Assembly (NCBI GenBank): GCA_015179125.1
Contig: WHVA01000100.1
Coordinates: 204,152-268,151 of the forward strand
Length of the DNA: 64,000 bases
From: Gautieria morchelliformis
Taxonomy: Eukaryota > Basidiomycota > Agaricomycetes > Gomphales > Gomphaceae
Direction: 5' to 3'
The notes under the pieces are model-generated. The model saw nothing but the letters and a program-made list of their open reading frames with translations, ran no database searches and was not told the origin of the DNA. Below are positions 58,186 to 64,000 of this stretch, one piece after another. Positions within the stretch are counted from its first letter, which is position 1. Each line of letters starts with the position of its first letter. Position numbers and translations under genes: made by a program.

Positions 58186-61100
58186 TCACCCCCCCTCTAG
58201 AGTGCTGCGTCCTCGAAGCACGGGACACGAGGGATTGAAATGCCAGCGAGCGGATTCGGCGAGGGGCACCGGGGTGTGTCCTATAGAACTCACGGAGTTT
58301 GTCTGGAGCGGAAACATCTTGCTCCGGGACCCACGAATTCTCCTCATACCCGTACCCTTCCCATTTCACGAGGAATTGGAGTTGCCCTTGCACAAACCGG
58401 CTGTCCAGGATCCATTCCACCATATAGTGCTCTTCACCATCTACAATTTCCGGCGGAGGTGGCGGACGAGCCTTCCGACCTGGAATTGGGTCCTCAAGCG
58501 TAGGGAGTAACTTCACCACGTTGAAGACGGGGTGGAGGCGGGACATGGACATCAGAAGTCGGAGGCGGTATGCATTCCGTCCAACCCTCCGCATCACTGT
58601 GAAGGGCCCAAGGTAGCAGTGGGCAAGCTTCTGTGAAGGGCGTGTGGTGCGGATGTCACTGGCATCTAGATACACCTTGTCTCCAACTTGGTACTCCGGG
58701 GCGGGAACCCGGCATTGGTTGTAGTACCTTGCCATGTCATCCTTGGCCTTCGCAAGGGCTGACTTGGCTTCCGAAAGGGTGGAGTCCATGCGGTCTCGGA
58801 ACTCATTGACTGTCTCGAGTCGGGACTCAGCCTGGCGTGGTTCGAAGCCCATCCGCGGGTGTCATCCGGAGTCAAGCATGAAGGGAGTCTGTTGCGTGGC
58901 AGAATGTACATGGTTGTTGTATTGGAATTCCGCCAGTGGAAGTAACTCATCCCAGTCATCCTGCCTCTCATTGACAAAGAGGCGGAGATATTGCTCCAAC
59001 TCCTGATTGACCCATTCCGTCTGTCCGTCATCCTGCAGATGGTACACTGTGGTGGTAGCCAGCTTTATGCCGAGCAGGCAGTAGAGCTCCCGAGTCAGTT
59101 CCACGACAAACTGTGGACCTTGGTCGGAAACAACTTGCTTCGGGAGCCCATGCAACTTCCAGACATGTGCAAGGAACAGGTGGGCCGCTCCACAGGCTGT
59201 GATCGTTGTGTGCGTTGGAATGAAGTGGGACACCTTGCTTACCGAATCCACAATGTTCATGATCGCGTCGTAGCCACGAGACTCTGGGAGTTCAACGATG
59301 AAGTCGACGCTGATGGTGTCCCAGCGGGATTCGGGAATCGGGAGCGGAACAAGTTCTCCGACGGGCGGATGTCATTGCGCTTTGGTTCGGAGACAAAGGT
59401 CACATGTCTTCATGTACTGTCCAATGTAGCGGGACATCTGAGGCCACCAGTAATTCCGAGCCACTAACTCCAGCGTCTTCCACCTGCCAGCATGCCCAGC
59501 GACCCGTGTGTCATGGTGCTGGGACACGATGTGGGGGCGGAGGTCCGCCCCACCTGGAACATAGACCTTGCCTCTGAAGTGGAGCAGTCCATCATGTTCC
59601 GACCATTCCGCTGCCCGTACAGACCGTGAGTGCCCTTTCCAAAGTTCCTCCACCGCCTTCACCACCGACTCCTCCTTCTCTCCATTCTGGTACTGCCTCC
59701 GGATGTCCCGGAGCATTTCCGCTTCCGCCCCAACTGCAGTCACTCCTTCTAGGGCATGGATTTCAAAGAGACTAGGGCGGAGCAGTGTCATATCCACGTT
59801 GTCTCCACTCCCGCTTCCATGATCCGCATGGCAGGATAGGGCATCAGGCTTGCCCATGGTGCGGCCGGGGCGGTGGTGGAGCATGAAGTTGAACCGGGAC
59901 AGGTGTAGGGACCATCGTGCTTGTCGTCGGTTCAACTTCTTAGACGTGCGGAAATACTCGAGGTTCTTGTGGTCTGTCCAGATCTCAAACGGGCATAGAG
60001 CCCCCTCGAGGAAGTGTCGCCACTCCTCCAGCGCTCGGATGATTGCCAGCATCTCCTTGTCGTGGATCTTCGACCGGACTAAGGCTTTTAGAGGAGAAGG
60101 CAATCGGATGCCATCCCCCATCATCTTCCGATGACTGTTGTGACAAGACCGCTCCAGTAGCTGTGTCGGAAGAATCCGCCTCGACTCAATAAGGGCGAGA
60201 GTCATCGGGAAAGATCAGGACCGGGGCGGAAGTGATCAGCTCCTTGAGTTTGTCAAAGGAGGCCTGTTCTGGCTCTCCCCACTGCCATCCAACCTCCTTC
60301 TTGGTGAGGTTGAAGAGGGCATGAGCGTGGCAGGAGAAGTCCTTGATGAACTGCCGGTAGAAATTGACAAACCCAATGAAGGACTGGACCTCTTTCTTGT
60401 TCCGTGGTACAGGCCAATCCGATACACCGGAAACTTTGACTGGGTCCATTTCCACCTTTCCTTCCGACACAATCACCCCAAGATACTCTATCCGCGTCCG
60501 CTCAAATTCGCACTTTTCCGGCTTGAGACACAGGTTGTATTCCTGGAGCCATTCCAGAACTCTCTGCACGACTTCCCTATGTTCCGACATTGTTTTTGTG
60601 AAGATGAGGATGTCATCGAGGTAGACGCAGACAACCCCTTCTGCTATCATGTCACAGAAAATGTCATTCATCATCGTCTGGAATGTGGTGGGACTGTTGG
60701 TGAGGCCGAAGAACATGACCTGTGGCTCAAAGAGTCCTCGGTTGGTGTGGAATGTGGCCTTCCACGTGTCTCCCTCCTGGATCCGAACATTATTGAAGCC
60801 CCAGCGGACATCCAGCTTAGTGAAGTACCTCGCCCCGCGGAGTTGTGTGATTAGTTCGGAAATGAGTGGAATGGGGTACCGGTTCTTGATTGTGATCACA
60901 TTCAAGGCCCGGTAATCCTGCACCAGTCTGAGCGAGCCGTCCTTCTTCTTGATGAAGAACACCGGAGATGCCATGGGTGACTTGGAAGGGCGGATCCTCC
61001 CTGTATGGAGGTTTTCTGCAAGGAATGCATCGAGCTCTACCTGCTCCTTGGGTGACAGTGGGTAGACTTTGCAGTTGGTGGGCTTCGACCCAGGCTCCAA

Positions 61101-61920
61101 CTCGATGGCATGGTCCCATAGCTTCTGTGGCACGGTGGAGGCAGGGCATCAAACAACTCCCTGGCAAAGACGTCCTCGAACTCCCGCAGGTACTCCGGAA
61201 TTTCCACCTCCACTCTATCATGCCTCTTGGAGGCTTCAGCAAGGTGTTGCAAAATATTTCCGGAGGCGCGGATGTGTTCCGCTTCTGGTGGAAGGTTTAC
61301 GTACAGCAAGCGCTCCCCTTCCGCCAGAGTATCTTCAGGGCCGAGTCGGATGACGTCAGAGTCGGAATCGGAATCGGAATCGGAATTGGAATCGGAAGTG
61401 GGACCCGGTTCAAATTCCGCTTCCAAGGCTTCTTCTGCAAGCGGTGGATGGGGGCCAGAACGACATGTCTGTATGAGCCGTTCGGTCTTCCGCTGCTCCT
61501 GGCGCTCCTTCCGCACTTCCAACCGACACATGTGACACTTGGCTGGGCATCGACTCATCAGTACCTTCCGAGTCTGCCAATTGATCTCCGGGTTGTGCTC
61601 CTGAAGCCAGGTAAACCCGAGGATGATGTCTTGCTTCCCCAGGCTGGTGACTGCAAAGGAAGTACGTTCTGTGTGTCCATCGTAGCGGAGAATTGTGTCT
61701 ACTATCTCCGTGATGGACCCTGCCTCATTGGGACTTCCATCCACATTGAACACCGGGATTACACGTTGCAACTTCCGCGTGGTCAGTCAGTTCCATTCCA
61801 CGTAGTCCCGGTCCATAAACTGACCAGTGGCCCCGCAATCGACAAGGGCGGGTCCGGATTTGACTTCCGCTGTATTGGTCATCTGGATCTCCACTTTAAT
61901 GACTAGTGACTTGGGGCCAG
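57908..61920 (-). pseudogene. Gypsy A pol: protease, RT, RNase H, integrase, chromodomain
   Basis: Protease near 61830 reads VDCGATGQF, where the usual DSGA has Cys in place of Ser. RT (61133-60186): SPMASPVFFIKKKDGSLR, FTKLDVRWGFNNVR, YLDDILIF (catalytic YLDD). RNase H lies across a TGA and a small deletion at about 60100 (VEADSSDTATG, HDKEMLAII, WTDHKNLEYF). Integrase: HHDTRVAGHAGRWKTLELV zinc finger, then VSDQGPQFV and DDGQTEWVNQELEQYLR. C-terminal chromodomain EWILDSRFVQGQLQFLVKW, YEENSWVPEQD. Stops: TGA at 58862, 59372, 60186 and 61787; other frame changes near 61140 and 60100. The pol frame runs on into the 3' LTR, adding a Ser/Asp-rich tail. Confidence 0.9.
58186..58199 (-). other. Gypsy A polypurine tract
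   Basis: Minus-strand TAGAGGGGGGTGA immediately before the 3' LTR. Confidence 0.75.
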
Positions 61921-62102
61921 GGGTGGCAGCAACAACATAGCGCTTCGGGAGGCGTCTCTCCCAGGGGCGGATGCGGGTGTCGGATTTGGGTTTTGTGTGA
62001 CTTTATCCGGTGGGTCTGTATGAAGCGAGGGGTGTGGGGGCTTTTCATTCTCTACTTCAAGACAGGCAAACCGGTTATGTACAGGCAGCAGGGGCACACA
62101 TC

Positions 62103-63476
62103 TCACCCACTGCGCGTCACAAAATCCGACGCATCTTCCACTTCCGATGCACCATGTTCCGCATTTTCGGAAATTCCTTCCGCAGTGGGCACTCCACTTA
62201 TGTCTGTGAGTGCAAGGAACTCTGGAAGGAGCTCAAGCTTCTCCTCTATGGTCATAAGCCGGATGTCAAAGGCTTGGGGGCACTCGTGGGCATAGTGGCC
62301 TGGTTGTCGGCATCGGAAGCAGGTGATGGTTCCGTGGCCTTTTCCGCGCATGTGGTCAACATCCATCGGGGCAGGGCCACTCTTCGAGGGAGGGGGGCTA
62401 GGGTTCCTAATAGGAGCAGGCGGAACAACCATCAGAAATACTTTCCGTGTGGGAACGAATGCACTTCTGGGTTTTGGCACGGGTTGAGTAGGACGAGCGG
62501 AATTGCGTGTCATGTTCCGGTTTGTCTCCACAAAGGCCTCATTTGCTTCCCTGTTTCAGGACACCCTTCGCGCAGCTTGGTACGACCCTTCCGGGTCATC
62601 GAAATCCGGAGCTCCATCCCAAAGCAGCGCAACTTGGTTCTGGAGTGTCAGATCAAGCCCTTGTCGGAATTTGATGACGATCGTCTTGTCGTCGTCATAC
62701 TCTGCAAGGTCGATGAGCTCCTGAAAGCGGTCAATGTAGTCATCGACCGGATCCTTGGCCTGGTACCAGCTGGTCCCCTCGAGCTTTGTGAGGGCTGTGA
62801 GCTGCTCATTTTTCGGGCAGAACTGGTTGGAAAATGTTTTCTCAAAGGCATCCCAGTCCCGGAAGTAGTTCCCCTTGCCCTTTGCTTCATGTCGGATCAC
62901 CTTGTTTGCAAAACAGGCTGCGCGGTCCGACTTGAAAAAGGACAATGCCCAGTGGATCCAAGCCTGGTCGTTCGGAAAGAGGTCTCCGACAATTGCGAAG
63001 TAGATGCTGCATGTGTTGAAGAATGCGCATCCCTTCTCCCAATCTCCGTCAAAGTCCGCCGGAGTAGCGGGTTTGACCTTTGCTAACTTCGCGGACAACC
63101 TCTCTTCCGCTGCTTCCGCTTTTCCAAAATCCAGATCATCCAGCATTTCATTTCCACCACTTCGTGGAATATCTAACTTAGCCAAAATCGCTTGTAAGGC
63201 TGTTTCAATCGCGTCGGTCTTCATCCGGTTCCACGTCAATTCCTCCTCCATATTCCAAAGACAATCGTCCGGATGCATGTTGGAAGGAGAAATATGGGAC
63301 AGGATTTCCGGGGTTGGGAGCTCGACGTAAGAAGAGGGGCTGTCGTACACTGTGTGTGCGGAAGAGGTCACGATCTCCGAGTCGCTGTCTCCGATTCCGA
63401 ATGCACCTATGGCGAATGCAACGTGCAGTACGACCGCCGGTCCTCTAGGGGAGAGACTTTTCTGCTGTAAGGGCAA
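62103..63476 (-). pseudogene. Gypsy A gag
   Basis: Gag core in 63476-62556: PADFDGDWEKGCAFFNTCSI, WIHWALSFFKSD, FRDWDAFEKTFSNQF, QELIDLAEYDDD, IKFRQGLDLTLQ. After TGA at 62556-62558 the same frame continues with a CCHC knuckle CFRCRQPGHYAHEC. A one-base deficit near 62106 then shifts to the next frame. Family and order are secure. Confidence 0.88.
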
Positions 63477-63954
63477 CCCTGGCTGATTGTGGAGATCACA
63501 CTACCAACAATTGACAAGGGGAAATCCAAAGTATGTATAAATGAACAGAGTATACAAGAGAGGGGACTCTCACCTGACAAGGGGAAATCCAAAGAGAAAA
63601 GTATAAGGGCCCCCAATGTCAGCGAGCCCGTATTATACTACGCTGCACAGCCAGGGACAACACTTGGCACCCGCCATCAACCCTGCATCCTCCTGACCTT
63701 CCTGACCCTTGATTGACCCTTGATGCCACCTATTACGCGAGTCGCTTGATTTCCGACACTGTTCCGAGAGCGGAAGTCGGAAATTGGAGTGGAACTGGCA
63801 AGGCGAACAGAACTGGTGGAAGTTCTCCCAGAAGCGGAATCATTTCCAAAAGCGGAAGCGGAGATGGGATCGGAACTGGAAGCGGAGTCGGAAATGGAGT
63901 CGGAACTGGGTGTGGTGTCGGAATTGGAAATGGAAAACAGGGTGTCCCCTGACA
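63466..63954 (-). repeat. Gypsy A 5' LTR
   Basis: Same ends as the other LTR. Its right edge is followed by GGATG, the target-site duplication. Confidence 0.95.
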
Positions 63955-64000
63955 GGATGGGGTCAAACTGGGACAACTAATCGCTGGTTGCATGGGTGAT

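Larger units (their letters stand above)
57696..63954 (-). mobile_element. Full-length Ty3/gypsy chromovirus, family A
   Basis: 6259 bp with LTRs of 490 and 489 bp and target-site duplication GGATG (57691-57695, 63955-63959). Minus-strand order: 5' LTR, gag, protease, reverse transcriptase, RNase H, integrase, chromodomain, polypurine tract, 3' LTR. The two LTRs differ by about 14 substitutions by eye, 12 of them transitions and about half at CpG. Coding is broken by five TGA codons and several frame changes, so the copy is dead but structurally complete. Confidence 0.95.

Overview
The window looks like nuclear DNA of a filamentous basidiomycete (Agaricomycetes). Genes carry many short introns of about 46-66 nt with GT(R)NGT donors and CAG/TAG acceptors. 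The gene set includes a fungal P450, a SUR2-type sphinganine hydroxylase, CRIPT, a DNMT5-type methyltransferase-ATPase, a DUF3455 secreted protein and a CID-domain RNA-processing factor. The intergenic DNA is full of Ty3/gypsy, Ty1/copia and LINE elements. Placement near Rhizoctonia/Ceratobasidium is only a guess from the style of the retroelements. All splice sites were worked out by hand from the sequence; for every complete multi-exon gene the exon lengths sum to a whole number of codons.

Bases 1-29214 are gene-dense and almost repeat-free. In order: P450 (minus, cut by the left edge), SUR2-like hydroxylase (minus), CRIPT (minus), a ten-exon DNMT5-like gene (minus, 2191 aa), a divergently transcribed acyltransferase with two reading-frame breaks (plus), a DUF3455 membrane protein (plus), a 1729-aa START-domain protein (minus), pyridoxal kinase (minus) sharing a 197-bp divergent promoter with a PAP2 lipid phosphatase (plus), and a CID-domain protein (minus). 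No biosynthetic cluster or operon-like logic is evident; these are mostly housekeeping or lipid genes.

From about 29.6 kb to the right edge the window is a retroelement accumulation. I recognise five LTR families (A gypsy chromovirus, B gypsy, C, D, G), two copia families and one APE-type LINE. Many boundaries are proven by TG..CA ends and 5-bp target-site duplications: LTR-B 29655-31822 (ACCAT) holding solo LTR-A (AACGG) and solo LTR-D (AATAA); copia 33396-38649 (TGATG) inside a D LTR; D 39236-40501 (CACAT); LTR-C inside LTR-B; the LINE at about 43.9-51.9 kb holding D 49479-51010 (AGAGC); element G in the LINE; a copia fragment whose LTR holds a full gypsy element 57696-63954 (GGATG).

Two damage patterns run through the region. 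In the gypsy and LINE copies all nine in-frame stops I checked are TGA where an Arg CGA is plausible, as expected from deamination of methylated CpG, and a DNMT5 homologue lies in the same window. Separately, the frame breaks I resolved are all one base short, mostly at short homopolymers, in host genes and in a very young copia alike, so sequencing or assembly error is a real possibility.
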